47,680 bases of DNA from Zetaproteobacteria bacterium (GCA_021545665.1 JAJRTX010000328.1:1-47680); one strand, 5' to 3'; positions 35,065-47,002 are shown, counted from the stretch's first letter. A program made the numbers and translations. The notes: generated from the sequence alone by a model not told the origin.

Positions 35065-35538
35065 TCATAAATGATTATCCAGCCCCTTACTCTTAAGCCC
35101 CCAGGCAAACAGAGAAAAGATTCGTTGATTGGCCTTGCGTAGTCTTTGCACAACCATTGACAGCAACTCCTTCATAATGGGATAACCGCATTCAGGGTGA
35201 TTATCCAGAAAAGAAAACAAGTTATCCGCCTTGATCACCGCCAACTCGACGTCAGTTAGACTGACAACTGTAGCCGAGCGTGGGGAATCATCAAACATTG
35301 CCATCTCACCAAAGATATCGCCCTTAATAAGTTCACCAAAGCCAGGTTGAATTTTGCGTTGTTCATCCAGGTCGACTTTACCTAAAACACGCAGATCCCC
35401 CGTTAATACCAAATAAATCTCAGTGCTGTGGTCACCCTCTGAAAAAATAATTGAACCTGCTGGCTGACAAACACGTCGCCACAACTTATCTTCTTCAAAA
35501 CCAGGGTTATCTAATAAAGCAAATAATAGCGAAGACAC
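35065..35538 (-). CDS. cyclic-nucleotide-binding domain protein
   Basis: A 157-residue protein that is almost entirely one cNMP-binding fold (about residues 20-130). The phosphate-binding cassette GEMAMFDDSPRSATV is intact, including the Arg and Ser/Ala positions that contact the cyclic nucleotide. No DNA-binding helix-turn-helix follows, so it may act as a protein-level regulator. It is the first gene of the operon leading to the EpsB_2 transferase and prsK/prsR/prsT, which suggests control of polysaccharide synthesis by cAMP or a related signal. Confidence 0.85.
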   Translation of the reverse strand: MSSLLFALLDNPGFEEDKLWRRVCQPAGSIIFSEGDHSTEIYLVLTGDLRVLGKVDLDEQRKIQPGFGELIKGDIFGEMAMFDDSPRSATVVSLTDVELAVIKADNLFSFLDNHPECGYPIMKELLSMVVQRLRKANQRIFSLFAWGLKSKGLDNHL

Positions 35539-35742
35539 TTACCCCCCTCATCAAAAACAGCCTTCAAAATTCAGGCAATCAGTATACCCTTTTGAAATTG
35601 CAAAACAAAAACATGAAATTGATTACTGACTAAAAGGTCAAGCTTTGGTATCTTTTCAAGCTTATAATCCTTCACCACCAAGATTGATCACGGGATCCCA
35701 AGAATGTCACAGTATCTTACTCGGATGATATTGGCATTTTCA

Positions 35743-35772
35743 CTGACACCCTATCCAAATTGAGGGTGTCGG
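35743..35772. promoter_or_regulatory. inverted repeat with PrsR-box-like sequence
   Basis: GACACCCT and AGGGTGTC form an 8-bp perfect stem (10 with flanking C-G and T-G pairs) around a 10-nt loop. The right arm continues GTGTCGGTAATAAT, similar to the start of the PrsR boxes (GTGTCGGAAT). A second small repeat, AATGC-ACTTTA-GCATT, follows at 35777-35792. No T-run follows, so a terminator is unlikely; operator or leader hairpin are possible. Confidence 0.4.
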
Positions 35773-35861
35773 TAATAATGCACTTTAGCATTTGAACTCA
35801 CAGCAAAAGAAGCACATAAGTCCGACAACATAAATAAAGTCGTTTTCAATTATTTATGCCA

Positions 35862-35890
35862 TTGGCCGTTGTATAACTGAATTTTATAAC
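35862..35890 (+). promoter_or_regulatory. sigma-70 promoter for the UDP-sugar operon
   Basis: TTGGCC (35862-35867) and TATAAC (35885-35890) are 17 bp apart, close to the TTGACA/TATAAT consensus. The start would fall near 35897, about 15 bp before the tviB-like ATG, and a GGGGA ribosome site lies between. Confidence 0.55.
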
Positions 35891-35911
35891 TAACGAGAAC
35901 TGGGGAATTTA

Positions 35912-37192
35912 ATGTTTACTCTCGACAATGTCAAAATAGGGATGATTGGCCTGGGTTATGTTGGCCTGCCGCTGGCGGTTGAATTCGGCAAAAAAATGCC
36001 TGTCATCGGCCTCGACATCAACCAGCCTCGCATTGACGAATTAAAGGCAGGCAAGGACAGCTCATTGGAAGTAGAGTCTGAAGAACTCCTCAGTGCAACT
36101 CAGCTTAGCTACACCAGTAATCCTGACGATCTGAAAGATTGCAACATCTTCATTGTCACCGTGCCTACACCGATCGACAATCACAAACGCCCCGACCTGA
36201 GCCCCTTAATTGGCGCCAGTCAGATGTTAGGCAAACTGATAAAAAAAGATGATGTCGTCATATTTGAATCCACTGTTTATCCTGGCGCTACCGAAGAGGT
36301 CTGCATCCCCATCATAGAGACCCAATCAGGCCTCACATACAACAAAGATTTTTTTGCAGGCTACAGCCCTGAGCGTATTAACCCTGGCGACAAGGAACAC
36401 CGCGTCATCAACATCCTTAAAGTCACCTCTGGTTCAACCCCTGAAATTGCAGACTTTGTTGATGCACTATACCTGGAAGTCATTGAGGCAGGCACCTACA
36501 AGGCCAGCAGCATTCGTGTCGCAGAGGCCGCCAAGGTAATAGAAAACACTCAGCGCGATGTTAATATAGCCCTGATCAACGAACTGGCGCTAATATTTAA
36601 TCGCCTCGACATCGATACCGAAGAAGTACTCAAAGCTGCTGGCACCAAGTGGAATTTCCTACCCTTTCGCCCCGGCCTGGTGGGCGGTCACTGCATCGGC
36701 GTTGACCCCTACTATCTGACACACAAGGCGCAAGAGATCGGCTATCACCCGGAAATGATCCTCGCTGGCCGTCGCGTCAACGACGGCATGGGGGCCTACG
36801 CCACCCAGCAGGTGATCAAGCTAATGACCAAAAAACGCATCCCCGTCGTTGATGCCAAAATTCTGATCATGGGCCTGACCTTCAAGGAAGATTGTCCTGA
36901 CCTGCGCAATACCCGCGTCGTAGATATCATCAGTGAATTTGAGGACTACCATTGCCAAATCGATATATATGACCCATGGGTCAGTGTCGCCGAAGCCGAA
37001 CACGAGTACAATCTCACCCCCATGACTGAAACACCGGCCAACAACCAGTATGACGCCATTATCCTGGCCGTCAGCCATCGTCAATTCAAACAGATGGGCC
37101 TCGATAAAATCAAGGCGCTGGGCAAGACAAACTCAGTCATTTATGACATCAAGTATCTATTTCCTGCTGATGCTGTTGACGGTCGCTTGTAG
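35912..37192 (+). CDS. tviB: TviB-like UDP-N-acetyl sugar 6-dehydrogenase
   Basis: A 426-residue UDP-sugar dehydrogenase. The NAD motif GLGYVG opens the protein, the middle carries the helical dimer domain with SPERINPGD, and the catalytic Cys lies in [12 protein letters not shown] (near residue 261). This sequence matches the TviB/WbpO branch that oxidises UDP-GlcNAc or UDP-GalNAc to the uronic acid, rather than UDP-glucose dehydrogenase. It supplies an acidic amino-sugar precursor for surface polysaccharide. It is 18 bp before the epimerase gene in one operon. The symbol is a family-level assignment. Confidence 0.85.
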   Translation: MFTLDNVKIGMIGLGYVGLPLAVEFGKKMPVIGLDINQPRIDELKAGKDSSLEVESEELLSATQLSYTSNPDDLKDCNIFIVTVPTPIDNHKRPDLSPLIGASQMLGKLIKKDDVVIFESTVYPGATEEVCIPIIETQSGLTYNKDFFAGYSPERINPGDKEHRVINILKVTSGSTPEIADFVDALYLEVIEAGTYKASSIRVAEAAKVIENTQRDVNIALINELALIFNRLDIDTEEVLKAAGTKWNFLPFRPGLVGGHCIGVDPYYLTHKAQEIGYHPEMILAGRRVNDGMGAYATQQVIKLMTKKRIPVVDAKILIMGLTFKEDCPDLRNTRVVDIISEFEDYHCQIDIYDPWVSVAEAEHEYNLTPMTETPANNQYDAIILAVSHRQFKQMGLDKIKALGKTNSVIYDIKYLFPADAVDGRL

Positions 37193-37210
37193 TAGACAAG
37201 GATATTTGCA

Positions 37211-38218
37211 ATGAAAGTTTTAATTACCGGCACCGCTGGATTTATCGGCTCTAATGTCGCCCACAGACTGCTTGATCGTAACGATGAAGTGGTTGGTTTA
37301 GACAACCTGAATGACTACTATGATGTCAATCTTAAAAAAGACAGGCTGTCACGACTAACGGTTAGAGAAGGTTTTACCGACATTCGCATGGATTTGGAAG
37401 ACCGTGACGGCATCGCTAAACTGTTTAGCGAACACAAACCTGACAGAGTTGTGCATTTAGCTGCCCAGGCAGGTGTACGCTACTCACTGATCAACCCACA
37501 CGCCTACATCGACAGCAATATCCAGGGCACCACCAATATTCTCGAAGGCTGCCGCCATAATAAAGTAGAACATCTGGTCTATGCTTCTAGCAGCTCAGTC
37601 TATGGCGCCAACACCAAAATGCCATTTTCTGTCCATGACAATGTTGACCATCCTGTGAGTCTCTATGCCGCGTCAAAAAAGGCAAATGAACTGATGGCAC
37701 ACACCTATAGCCATCTCTATCAGCTACCAACCACCGGCTTGCGTTTTTTTACCGTCTACGGTCCTTGGGGCCGCCCCGATATGGCCCTGTTTCTGTTTAC
37801 CAAAGCTATTCTTGAAGGCAAGCCCATTGATGTCTTTAACTATGGTAAATGCCGCCGTGATTTCACCTACATTGATGATATTGTTGAAGGTGTCATCCGT
37901 ACCCTGGACAATATTGCCAGCCCCAACCCCGACTGGACAGGTGATAATCCAGATACAGGCACAAGCTATGCTCCTTTCAAAATCTACAATATTGGCAATA
38001 ATCAACCTGTGGAACTACTACGGTTTATTGAAATCATTGAAGAATGCCTGGACATGAAGGCTGAGACAAATCTGCTGCCCCTGCAGCCTGGCGATGTACC
38101 GGCCACCTATGCCAATGTTGATGATTTAATAAATGATGTCGGCTTTAAACCTGCCATGCCGATTGAAGATGGCATCGCTAACTTTGTCAGCTGGTATCGA
38201 GACTATTACAAGGTTTGA
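37211..38218 (+). CDS. UDP-glucuronate 4-epimerase-like protein
   Basis: A 335-residue extended SDR with GTAGFIG at residues 7-13, the ASSSSVYG segment, and catalytic YAASK near residues 152-156. It matches the GalE-like capsular polysaccharide biosynthesis protein I family, which epimerises UDP-glucuronate (or its N-acetyl analogue) at C4. Between two UDP-sugar dehydrogenases, it fits conversion of UDP-GlcA to UDP-GalA or UDP-GlcNAcA to UDP-GalNAcA (TviC-like). Which one cannot be decided from sequence reading alone. Confidence 0.85.
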   Translation: MKVLITGTAGFIGSNVAHRLLDRNDEVVGLDNLNDYYDVNLKKDRLSRLTVREGFTDIRMDLEDRDGIAKLFSEHKPDRVVHLAAQAGVRYSLINPHAYIDSNIQGTTNILEGCRHNKVEHLVYASSSSVYGANTKMPFSVHDNVDHPVSLYAASKKANELMAHTYSHLYQLPTTGLRFFTVYGPWGRPDMALFLFTKAILEGKPIDVFNYGKCRRDFTYIDDIVEGVIRTLDNIASPNPDWTGDNPDTGTSYAPFKIYNIGNNQPVELLRFIEIIEECLDMKAETNLLPLQPGDVPATYANVDDLINDVGFKPAMPIEDGIANFVSWYRDYYKV

Positions 38219-38271
38219 CACGAGAATCTTGGCATGATTTAGACTAATTGCATTGCCAGCGAGGAAATAAA

Positions 38272-39438
38272 ATGAAAATTACAGTCGTAGGTTCCGGCTA
38301 TGTTGGGCTATCAAATGCGGTATTGTTAGCACAGCATAACGAAGTCGTTTGTCTGGACGTAATGCAAGAGAAAGTTGACCTGATTAACAATAAAAAGTCC
38401 CCCATCTCAGATGTAGAGATTGAGGATTTTCTGGCCAATAAAGAGTTAAATTTAACCGCAACACTGGATAAAGAACAGGCATACAAAAATTCTGATTTTG
38501 TCATCATCTCAACCCCTACTGATTACGATCCAGAAACCAACTATTTTAATACGTCAACGGTAGAATCGGTCATTGAAGATGTCATCAAATTAAACCCATC
38601 GACGCTGATGGTGATTAAATCAACGGTTCCAGTGGGCTACACCGAAAGAATCAAACAAACATATAGCAAAGCCAATATTATTTTTTCACCCGAGTTTCTG
38701 AGAGAAGGAAAAGCCCTGTACGACAACCTACACCCTTCTCGCATTGTTGTAGGAGAAATATCTGAGCACGCAGAGAAGTTTGGTGAACTGCTGGCACAGG
38801 GAGCCGTAAAAGAAGATGTAACCGTTCTGTACACCAACTCAACAGAAGCCGAAGCCATCAAACTGTTTTCCAACACCTATCTAGCGATGCGCGTTGCCTA
38901 CTTTAACGAGCTGGATACCTATGCGGCTAGCCACGGCTTGGATTCAAGGCAGATTATCGAAGGCGTCGGTCTGGACCCGCGTATTGGCACACACTACAAC
39001 AACCCATCTTTTGGCTATGGCGGTTATTGCCTGCCCAAAGATACCAAACAGCTGCTGGCAAACTATCAGGATGTTCCTAATAACATCATAGAGGCTATTG
39101 TAAACTCCAACACTACACGTAAAGATTTCATCGCCGACTCCATTATCAAGAAAAAACCACGCATCGTCGGCGTTTACCGCCTGATCATGAAAAGTGGCTC
39201 AGATAATTTCCGCGCCTCTTCTATCCTTGGCATCATGAAGCGCATCAAGGCAAAAGGCATTGAAGTCGTTGTCTACGAACCAGGATTAACCGGTTCAGAA
39301 TTTTATAATTCAAAGGTAATTACAGACTTGGATAAATTCAAAGCCATGTCGGATGTCATTGTTTCCAATCGCATGAGCCAAAACTTAAAAGACGTTCAAG
39401 ACAAGGTTTATACACGCGACCTTTTTGGGACTGACTAG
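38272..39438 (+). CDS. ugd: UDP-glucose 6-dehydrogenase-like protein
   Basis: A 388-residue dehydrogenase from the ATG at 38272, which is favoured by GAGGAAATAAA just before it; an in-frame ATG at 38248 would add eight residues without a family match. The NAD motif GSGYVGL opens the protein and the catalytic Cys lies in [10 protein letters not shown] (near residue 252). Length and the short C-terminal domain fit the compact Ugd type (E. coli Ugd). It oxidises UDP-glucose to UDP-glucuronate. It is 53 bp after the epimerase gene. Confidence 0.87.
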   Translation: MKITVVGSGYVGLSNAVLLAQHNEVVCLDVMQEKVDLINNKKSPISDVEIEDFLANKELNLTATLDKEQAYKNSDFVIISTPTDYDPETNYFNTSTVESVIEDVIKLNPSTLMVIKSTVPVGYTERIKQTYSKANIIFSPEFLREGKALYDNLHPSRIVVGEISEHAEKFGELLAQGAVKEDVTVLYTNSTEAEAIKLFSNTYLAMRVAYFNELDTYAASHGLDSRQIIEGVGLDPRIGTHYNNPSFGYGGYCLPKDTKQLLANYQDVPNNIIEAIVNSNTTRKDFIADSIIKKKPRIVGVYRLIMKSGSDNFRASSILGIMKRIKAKGIEVVVYEPGLTGSEFYNSKVITDLDKFKAMSDVIVSNRMSQNLKDVQDKVYTRDLFGTD

Positions 39439-39465
39439 ACATCAAAAGAACTCTCGCACCATTAA

Positions 39466-39500
39466 CATCAAAGCCGCTGTCAAAAGCGGCTTTTTTTATT
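39466..39500 (+). terminator. terminator after the UDP-sugar operon
   Basis: AAAGCCGCT and AGCGGCTTT form a 9-bp stem around a short loop, followed by TTTTATT. It ends transcription from the ugd-like gene about 30 bp after its stop. Confidence 0.85.
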
Positions 39501-39514
39501 TCTACTATGCAATA

Positions 39515-39546
39515 AAAAAGGGCGGTATAAAACCGCCCTTTTTTTG
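39515..39546. terminator. bidirectional terminator
   Basis: AAAAAAGGGCGG-TATAAAA-CCGCCCTTTTTTT is symmetric, with A and T runs on both sides. It can stop both the plus-strand UDP-sugar operon and the minus-strand glycolytic cluster after fba. Confidence 0.9.
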
Positions 39547-39565
39547 CTCTACTTAAGTTTTAAAC

Positions 39566-40603
39566 TTATTTGTAGAAATCGATCATAGTCTCAAGAGACT
39601 TGGCTTTGATCTTAGATGCATGACCAGCTGCACCAAATGCTTCGTAACGATCTTTACAGATTTGAGCCATCGCGTTAGTAGCAGCCTTATAAAACTTACG
39701 AGGGTCGAAGTTAGACTTATTCTCCATCAGATGCTTACGAACCGCACCGGTTGAAGCCATACGCAGATCAGTATCGATATTTACCTTACGCACACCAGAC
39801 TTGATGCCTTCAACGATTTCACTCACTGGCACACCGTAGGTTTGAGCCATCTCACCACCATACTCATTAATGACATCTAACCACTCCTGAGGCACAGATG
39901 AAGAACCATGCATAACTAGGTGAGTATTAGGAATAACAGCATGAATTTCTTTGATGCGATCAATACGCAACACGTCACCAGTTGGTTTGCTGGAGAATTT
40001 GTAAGCACCGTGAGAAGTACCAATGGCAATAGCCAACGCATCGCAATTAGTCTGCTCAACAAATCTTTTAGCTTCCTGTGGATCAGTCAGCAGCATATCC
40101 ATGTCCAGCTGACCTTCTGCACCATGACCGTCTTCTTCACCCATCATGCCAGTTTCCAGAGACCCCAAGCAACCCAGCTCGCCTTCAACAGAAACACCAC
40201 AAGCATGCGCCAATTCAGCAACTTGCTTGGTCACAGCAACGTTGTATTCAAACGAAGATGGAGTTTTTCCATCAGCTTCCAAAGAACCATCCATCATGAC
40301 TGATGAGAAACCAGACTGAATAGAACGGAAACATACATCAGGAGACGCCCCATGATCCTGGTGCATACAAATTGGAATATGTGGATACTGTTCAACAGCA
40401 GCCGTAATCAGGTGACGCAGAAAAGGTTCGCCTGCGTAATTGCGAGCACCTGCAGAACCCTGCATGATAACAGGCGCATCAACGGCATCAGCCGCTTGCA
40501 TGATGGCATGAACCTGTTCCATATTATTTACATTGAAAGCTGGCAGACCGAAGTCATTTTCAGCCGCATAATCCAGCAATTGACGCATTGAAATTAGAGC
40601 CAT
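39566..40603 (-). CDS. fba: class II fructose-bisphosphate aldolase
   Basis: A 345-residue zinc aldolase that splits fructose 1,6-bisphosphate to DHAP and glyceraldehyde 3-phosphate. Zinc and catalytic residues are visible in [21 protein letters not shown] and LVMHGSSS. Length and sequence fit the CbbA-type class II family common in gamma- and betaproteobacteria. A strong GAGGAG lies before the ATG at 40603. It is the last gene of the minus-strand cluster, 55 bp after pyk, and is followed by the bidirectional terminator. Confidence 0.95.
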   Translation of the reverse strand: MALISMRQLLDYAAENDFGLPAFNVNNMEQVHAIMQAADAVDAPVIMQGSAGARNYAGEPFLRHLITAAVEQYPHIPICMHQDHGASPDVCFRSIQSGFSSVMMDGSLEADGKTPSSFEYNVAVTKQVAELAHACGVSVEGELGCLGSLETGMMGEEDGHGAEGQLDMDMLLTDPQEAKRFVEQTNCDALAIAIGTSHGAYKFSSKPTGDVLRIDRIKEIHAVIPNTHLVMHGSSSVPQEWLDVINEYGGEMAQTYGVPVSEIVEGIKSGVRKVNIDTDLRMASTGAVRKHLMENKSNFDPRKFYKAATNAMAQICKDRYEAFGAAGHASKIKAKSLETMIDFYK

Positions 40604-40658
40604 TGTAATCTCCTCAAACTTAAGATTGTTGTTACGAAACTATTTAAAAAAACTCTTA

Positions 40659-42113
40659 TCACACTTCTATCGGTGAAGGCCCGTGCATGTCACCAACACG
40701 AACAATCTTCATCGCATTAGTACCACCCATTTCACCCATTAAATCACCCTTGGTAATAATCACAAGATCACCATCACGCACAGCACCACGACGAACTAAC
40801 TCATCCACGGCTTCTTTATTGATAGTGGCATGATCTGTTGAAGTAACGGCAAAACTTACCGGGCAAACACCACGATACAAAGTTACCTTACGACGGGTTT
40901 CAACGTGTGGTGTCATGGAGTAAATGGGAATACCTGAGCTGATTCGTGACATCCATAATGGCGTCGCCCCAGACTCAGTCAAGCAGGCAATCGCCTTCAC
41001 GCCCAGATGATTGGCAGCATACATGGCCGACATAGCAATGGCCTCATCAACACGACTAAACTGAGTGTGGATGCGATGATCAGAACTACTGGCCAGCTCT
41101 TCCTTTTCTGCGCTGATACAAATACGCCCCATAGCTGCAACAGCTTTGGCCGGGTACTTACCCGCTGCAGTTTCTGCAGATAACATCACAGCATCAGTAC
41201 CATCCAGCACCGCATTAGCGACATCAAACACCTCAGCACGTGTCGGAATAGGATTCTCGATCATGCTTTCCATCATCTGGGTCGCCGTAATAACCACACG
41301 ATTCATCTGGCGAGCAATCTTGATCAATTTCTTTTGTACAGCAGGCAATTCAGCATCACCAATCTCAACGCCTAAGTCACCTCGCGCCACCATGATAGCA
41401 TCAGAGGCAGCGACTATTTCTTCGATATCATCAATAGCTTCAGCACGTTCAATCTTGGCAACAATTCCTGCTTGACTACCTGCCTCACGCAAAAGCTCAC
41501 GAGCGAGATGTACATCGGCGGCACAGCGAGGAAACGAAATAGCAACATAATCTGCCTTCATATCTGCAGCCGTTATTATGTCTGCTTTATCCTTATCCGT
41601 CAGAGCCTCAGCCGACAAGCCACCACCCATGCGGTTGATACCCTTGTTGTTTGATAGTATCCCTGCAACCTGAACCTTACAAATAATTTCTTGCCCTGCG
41701 ACCTCTTCAACCCATAACACGATACGACCGTCATCCAACAATAGAGTGTCGCCGCGGTTAACGTCATTTGGTAGTTCTTTATAGGTTAAACCAACGCGTT
41801 CCTGATCTCCATCTTCCTTGCCACAGGCCGCATCGAGAATAAATTTATCACCTTCAACCAGCTCAATCTTGCCATCTTTAAAACGATCAATACGAATCTT
41901 AGGCCCTTGAAGGTCAGCTAGCACCCCCACCTGGCGGCCATGAGCCCTGGCGCGATTACGAACAGCCTCAGTTCGCTTAATATGATCCTCAGCAGAGCCA
42001 TGCGAGAAATTCGCGCGCACTACGTCTACACCCGCCTGAATCAAATCATCTAGAATCTTCGGGTCATCTGTAGCAGGACCTAAGGTAGCAACAATTTTTG
42101 TGCGTCTAAACAT
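40659..42113 (-). CDS. pyk: pyruvate kinase
   Basis: A 484-residue pyruvate kinase making pyruvate and ATP from phosphoenolpyruvate. Family motifs are [10 protein letters not shown] at the start, the substrate-side [18 protein letters not shown] with the catalytic Lys, and [11 protein letters not shown]. The C-terminal domain is full length. The ribosome site before the ATG is weak (AGGT at long distance). The 78-bp gap to pgk contains a strong hairpin (42163-42183), so its level may be tuned separately. Confidence 0.95.
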   Translation of the reverse strand: MFRRTKIVATLGPATDDPKILDDLIQAGVDVVRANFSHGSAEDHIKRTEAVRNRARAHGRQVGVLADLQGPKIRIDRFKDGKIELVEGDKFILDAACGKEDGDQERVGLTYKELPNDVNRGDTLLLDDGRIVLWVEEVAGQEIICKVQVAGILSNNKGINRMGGGLSAEALTDKDKADIITAADMKADYVAISFPRCAADVHLARELLREAGSQAGIVAKIERAEAIDDIEEIVAASDAIMVARGDLGVEIGDAELPAVQKKLIKIARQMNRVVITATQMMESMIENPIPTRAEVFDVANAVLDGTDAVMLSAETAAGKYPAKAVAAMGRICISAEKEELASSSDHRIHTQFSRVDEAIAMSAMYAANHLGVKAIACLTESGATPLWMSRISSGIPIYSMTPHVETRRKVTLYRGVCPVSFAVTSTDHATINKEAVDELVRRGAVRDGDLVIITKGDLMGEMGGTNAMKIVRVGDMHGPSPIEV

Positions 42114-42162
42114 ATGTGTGGATTAATACCTAATAATCATTATTGTCATTATAAGTCAAAAC

Positions 42163-42183
42163 CTCCGGGGCCGAACCCCGGGG
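42163..42183 (-). other. GC-rich hairpin between pgk and pyk
   Basis: On the minus strand CCGGGG and CCCCGG pair around TTCGG, with AGGTTTTG after. The stem is strong but the T-run is short, so it is more likely a partial terminator or an mRNA-stabilising end than a full stop. Confidence 0.5.
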
Positions 42184-42191
42184 CATTAATA

Positions 42192-43373
42192 TTATTTACT
42201 AGCAGCACGCTCTTCAAGAATTTCTACGGCTGGTAGCTTCTTACCTTCCAGAAACTCCAAAAAAGCACCACCACCAGTAGAAATGTAAGACACCTTATCA
42301 GCAATTCCATACTTATCAACTGCCGCAAGGGTATCACCACCACCAGCAATTGAGAAAGCATCTGAATCGGCTATCGCCATCGCAATTGCCTTGGTTCCTT
42401 CACCAAACTGATCAAACTCAAACACGCCAACAGGGCCGTTCCAGACAATGGTACCTGCAGATTTCAGCACTTCAGCCAAAGCCTTGGAACTCTCCGGCCC
42501 AATATCAAAAATCATATCGTCGTCCTTAACATCTGAAGCAGACATCAATTCAGCAGCAGCAGTTTCAGAAAACTCTTTTGCGCAAACAACATCTGTTGGA
42601 ACAGGAATGTCCGCACCACGCGCCTGAGCATCCGTACTCAGCTTCTCACATGTACCAATCAAGTCAGCTTCATAAAGAGACTTGCCAACATTATGGCCAG
42701 CCGCAGCTATGAAGGTATTAGCAATACCGCCACCAACAATCAACTGATCAACAACCTTAGACAGCGATTCTAATACCGTCAACTTGGTTGAAACCTTAGA
42801 GCCACCAACAATAGCAACCATTGGTCGCGCAGGATTATCCAGCGCTTTACCAAGGGCCTCCAGCTCACCAGCCAACAAAGGACCAGCACATGCAGCAGGT
42901 GCAAACTTGGCTACGCCATGAGTAGAACCTTGCGCACGATGCGCAGTGCCAAAGGCATCCATGACAAACACATCACACAGCGCCGCATATTTCTTGGCTA
43001 AGACATCATCGTTTTTCTTCTCGCCGATATTAAAACGAACATTTTCAAGCATCGCGACTTCGCCCGATGCAACTGTTGCGCCTTCAAGATAATCTTTTAC
43101 TAGTTTAACGTCTTTACCCAACAGCCCACCTAGGTGATTTGCAACAGGAGCCAACGAGAATTCCTCAGCATATTCACCCTCAGTAGGACGACCCAGGTGA
43201 GACATGATCATCACTGCAGCACCAGCCTCCAAGGCTTTTTGAATCGTTGGCAGCGAAGCACGAATACGCGCATCTGAAGTCACTTTACCGTCTTTAACCG
43301 GAACGTTAAGATCCTGACGAATCAGAACACGTTTCCCAGTCAGATCGAGGTCAGTCATTTTAATTACAGACAT
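42192..43373 (-). CDS. pgk: phosphoglycerate kinase
   Basis: A 393-residue kinase that transfers phosphate between 1,3-bisphosphoglycerate and ADP. The N-terminal domain has RQDLNVP and the basic SHLGRPTE; the hinge and C-terminal nucleotide domain show GGSKVSTKL and the conserved GGGDTLAAV near the end. GGAG precedes the ATG at 43373. A strong terminator lies between gap and this gene, so pgk, pyk and fba may form their own unit or depend on readthrough. Confidence 0.95.
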   Translation of the reverse strand: MSVIKMTDLDLTGKRVLIRQDLNVPVKDGKVTSDARIRASLPTIQKALEAGAAVMIMSHLGRPTEGEYAEEFSLAPVANHLGGLLGKDVKLVKDYLEGATVASGEVAMLENVRFNIGEKKNDDVLAKKYAALCDVFVMDAFGTAHRAQGSTHGVAKFAPAACAGPLLAGELEALGKALDNPARPMVAIVGGSKVSTKLTVLESLSKVVDQLIVGGGIANTFIAAAGHNVGKSLYEADLIGTCEKLSTDAQARGADIPVPTDVVCAKEFSETAAAELMSASDVKDDDMIFDIGPESSKALAEVLKSAGTIVWNGPVGVFEFDQFGEGTKAIAMAIADSDAFSIAGGGDTLAAVDKYGIADKVSYISTGGGAFLEFLEGKKLPAVEILEERAASK

Positions 43374-43464
43374 GAATACATCTCCAATATGTTTAAAAGA
43401 ATTTTGTTAAAGCCCCATGTAAAAACAAGACCTTCAACAAATATCTCTGATAACTATAAAACTC

Positions 43465-43503
43465 AAAAAAAGATAAGGCACAGGAGCTACGCTCCCATGC
43501 CTT
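43465..43503 (-). terminator. terminator between gap and pgk
   Basis: On the minus strand AAGGCATGGGAGC and GCTCCTGTGCCTT form a 13-bp stem (two wobble pairs) around GTA, followed by ATC and a run of seven T. It lies 13 bp after the gap stop codon, inside a cluster that would otherwise look like one operon. Confidence 0.85.
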
Positions 43504-43515
43504 TTCCAGTTTTAC

Positions 43516-44550
<1,035 letters not shown>

Positions 44551-44582
44551 CTAACCGGCTGACCTGATCAAAGCTCGAATTA

Positions 44583-46571
44583 TTATTTACCCAAAACCTT
44601 GTTCGCTGTCGCCACAACATTTTCAACGGTAAAGCCGAATTCCTTGAACAGCTCGCCTGCTGGTGCAGATTCACCGAAGCTCTTCATTGCAACGATTCCG
44701 CCTTCCAGGCCAACATACTTGTACCAAGACTCGGCAACTCCTGCTTCTACGGCAACGCGCTTAACACCTGGAATCAGAACTGAATCTTTATAAGCTTGAT
44801 CCTGCGTATCAAAAGCACAGGTAGATGGCATAGAGACAACACGGACCTTGGCATCCATCGCCGCAGCAGCATCAACCACCAAACCCACCTCTGAACCAGA
44901 GCCCATCAAAATGATATCCGGAGTACCTTCGCAGTCTTTCAGGACATAACCGCCCTTCTCAATATTCACCACCTGCTCAGGCGTGCGTTCCATTGGTGTC
45001 AGATTCTGACGAGAGAAAACCAACGCCGTCGGTGCATTACCACGCAACATGGCAACCTTCCACGAAACAGCAGACTCAACCGCATCACAACCACGCCATG
45101 TCTGGAAATTAGGAATCACACGCATGGTTGCCAACTGTTCAACGGGCTGATGCGTTGGACCGTCTTCCCCCAGACCGATAGAGTCATGGGTATAGACATA
45201 GATAGTGCCAATCTTCATCAAGGCAGACATACGCAACGCATTACGCATGAACTCCATAAACATGAAGAATGTCGCACCGTAGACCTTAAAACCACCATGC
45301 AGAACCATGCCGTTCATCATATGAGCCATACCGAACTCACGTACACCCCAAGAGATGTAGTTACCGTTGGCATTCTCTGCATTCACCTTAACGGTACCTG
45401 ACCAGTTAGTCAGATTAGAACCCGTCAAATCGGCAGAGCCACCGAACATTTCAGGCAACAATGGTCCCATGGCTTCGATTGCATTTTGAGATGCCTTACG
45501 AGAAGCGATGTTAGGCATATCCGCCTGAGTTTTAGCGATAAACTTATCCATTTCCATGTCGAAATTAGCAGGCAGCTCACCCGCCATACGACGCAGAAAC
45601 TCTGCTGCCTCAGCAGGAAATGCAGCTTTATAGGCATCAAATTTAGCATTCCAGGCTGCTTCATCTGTTGCACCCTGTGCCTTGTGATCCCAACCGGCGT
45701 AGACATCGGCAGGCACTTCAAATGGACCATGATCCCAGCCCAATGCGGCTTTGGTCAGATTGATCTCTTCATCACCCAATGGCGCACCGTGACAGGCGTG
45801 GCTACCAGACAGGTTTGGAGAACCAAAACCGATGGTTGTACGTGTACAGATCAGCGTAGGCTTATCAGAAATAGATTTAGCTTCTGTAATAGCCGCATTC
45901 ACAGCTTCAGGATCATGACCATCAACGTTAGGAATGACATGCCAATCATAGGATTTGAAACGTCCTGGAACACCCTTTTCCATCCACTCGCCAATGTGGC
46001 CATCGATAGAAATGTCATTGTCATCCCAGAATGCAATCAGCTTACCCAAACCCAGAGTGCCTGCCAGTGCACAAGACTCATGCGACAGACCTTCCATCAA
46101 ACAACCGTCACCCATAAATACATAAGTGTGGTGATCAACAATTTCATGGTCAGGCTTGTTGAACTGTGCCGCCAGGGTGCGCTCGGCGATTGCCATACCA
46201 ACAGCATTAGTAATGCCCTGTCCCAGAGGCCCCGTTGTTGTCTCAATCCCGTCAGCATAACCATATTCAGGATGACCGGCAGTTTTGGAATGTAACTGAC
46301 GGAAGTTTTTGATGTCTTCGATGCTCAGGTCGTAACCAGACAGATGCAGAAGTGAATACATCAGCATCGACCCATGACCATTCGACAACACAAAACGATC
46401 ACGATCAGCCCACTTGGCATTAGTCGGATTATATTTCATGTGGCTGTTCCACAGGACTTCAGCGATATCCGCCATCCCCATAGGGGCACCTGGGTGACCA
46501 GATTTTGCTTTCTGAACTGCATCCATGCTCAAGGCACGAACCGCGTTTGCGAGCTCTTTACGAGAGGTCAT
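44583..46571 (-). CDS. tkt: transketolase
   Basis: A 662-residue thiamine-diphosphate enzyme moving two-carbon units between sugar phosphates. The N-terminal [11 protein letters not shown], the thiamine motif [12 protein letters not shown] ending with the Asn of WDDNDIS, and the pyrimidine-domain [16 protein letters not shown] are all present. AGGAG lies before the ATG at 46571. It is the first gene of the minus-strand tkt-gap-pgk-pyk-fba cluster, an order common in gammaproteobacteria, with metK divergent. Confidence 0.95.
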   Translation of the reverse strand: MTSRKELANAVRALSMDAVQKAKSGHPGAPMGMADIAEVLWNSHMKYNPTNAKWADRDRFVLSNGHGSMLMYSLLHLSGYDLSIEDIKNFRQLHSKTAGHPEYGYADGIETTTGPLGQGITNAVGMAIAERTLAAQFNKPDHEIVDHHTYVFMGDGCLMEGLSHESCALAGTLGLGKLIAFWDDNDISIDGHIGEWMEKGVPGRFKSYDWHVIPNVDGHDPEAVNAAITEAKSISDKPTLICTRTTIGFGSPNLSGSHACHGAPLGDEEINLTKAALGWDHGPFEVPADVYAGWDHKAQGATDEAAWNAKFDAYKAAFPAEAAEFLRRMAGELPANFDMEMDKFIAKTQADMPNIASRKASQNAIEAMGPLLPEMFGGSADLTGSNLTNWSGTVKVNAENANGNYISWGVREFGMAHMMNGMVLHGGFKVYGATFFMFMEFMRNALRMSALMKIGTIYVYTHDSIGLGEDGPTHQPVEQLATMRVIPNFQTWRGCDAVESAVSWKVAMLRGNAPTALVFSRQNLTPMERTPEQVVNIEKGGYVLKDCEGTPDIILMGSGSEVGLVVDAAAAMDAKVRVVSMPSTCAFDTQDQAYKDSVLIPGVKRVAVEAGVAESWYKYVGLEGGIVAMKSFGESAPAGELFKEFGFTVENVVATANKVLGK

Positions 46572-46670
46572 TAAACTCTCCTCAACTTAGGTTAATTAAA
46601 ATAAAAAACAACAAGTTACATCAAAAAATCGTGATCGCTCAAGACCCTGGGCCGAGCAAGAAAGGCGGCA

Positions 46671-46676
46671 ATCTTA
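46671..46676 (-). promoter_or_regulatory. candidate extended -10 promoter for tkt
   Basis: The minus strand reads TGGTAAGAT, an extended -10 (TGnTAAGAT) lying about 95 bp before the tkt ATG. No clear -35 is seen, as is normal for this promoter type. Confidence 0.4.
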
Positions 46677-46823
46677 CCACAAAACCCTTCCACCAACACT
46701 AACAGCAGCAAAAAACCAAAAACCACACTTAAAAATCAATAACTTACAAATACACGCTTCCACCAAACGAATACACGCCCGCGCAGATAATAGAAAAAAT
46801 AAGCCAGAATTTATTATTATAAT

Positions 46824-46874
46824 CACAAGCCATGTCGGCCCGACATCTTGTGAATACTATCTTCCAATTCACAA
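46824..46874 (+). promoter_or_regulatory. nested inverted repeats in the metK leader
   Basis: CACAAG, CC, ATGTCGG, C, CCGACAT, CTTGTG (46824-46852) is a palindrome with outer and inner arms. TTGTGAAT (46848-46855), which shares bases with the right outer arm, can instead pair with ATTCACAA (46867-46874). The two structures exclude each other. Because TATAAT directly precedes it, the first repeat could be an operator overlapping the start site. Confidence 0.45.
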
Positions 46875-47002
46875 AAACTCGCAACCTTATCAACAACCTC
46901 AATGCACTGAGGCATATTTACCCTCCTAAAGTTTCTCTATAGAATGTCGCCTACTACGCATGGGATAGCGTTAAACACACAGCCACTGGAGCAATATTTA
47001 CA

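Larger units (their letters stand above)
35539..35911. other. 373-bp divergent regulatory region
   Basis: This region separates the minus-strand prs operon from the plus-strand UDP-sugar operon. It holds the inverted repeats at 35743-35792 and the sigma-70 promoter at 35862-35890. The prs-operon promoter on the minus strand is not clearly visible. No ORF or RNA gene was recognised. Confidence 0.6.
46572..47002. other. 431-bp divergent tkt-metK regulatory region
   Basis: The tkt side (left) holds the extended -10 at 46671. The metK side holds TATAAT at 46818-46823 with no good -35, and a nested inverted repeat at 46824-46874. I do not see MetJ boxes or any known SAM-riboswitch core. Confidence 0.55.

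Noticed and set aside
45486..46295. 269-residue plus-strand frame opposite tkt
   Set aside because: It is antisense to conserved transketolase coding sequence, and its His/Arg/Cys-rich translation is not protein-like.
46853..47002. SAM riboswitch or MetJ operator before metK
   Set aside because: No known SAM-I, SAM-II or SAH core and no AGACGTCT-like boxes were seen; only the inverted repeats are reported.
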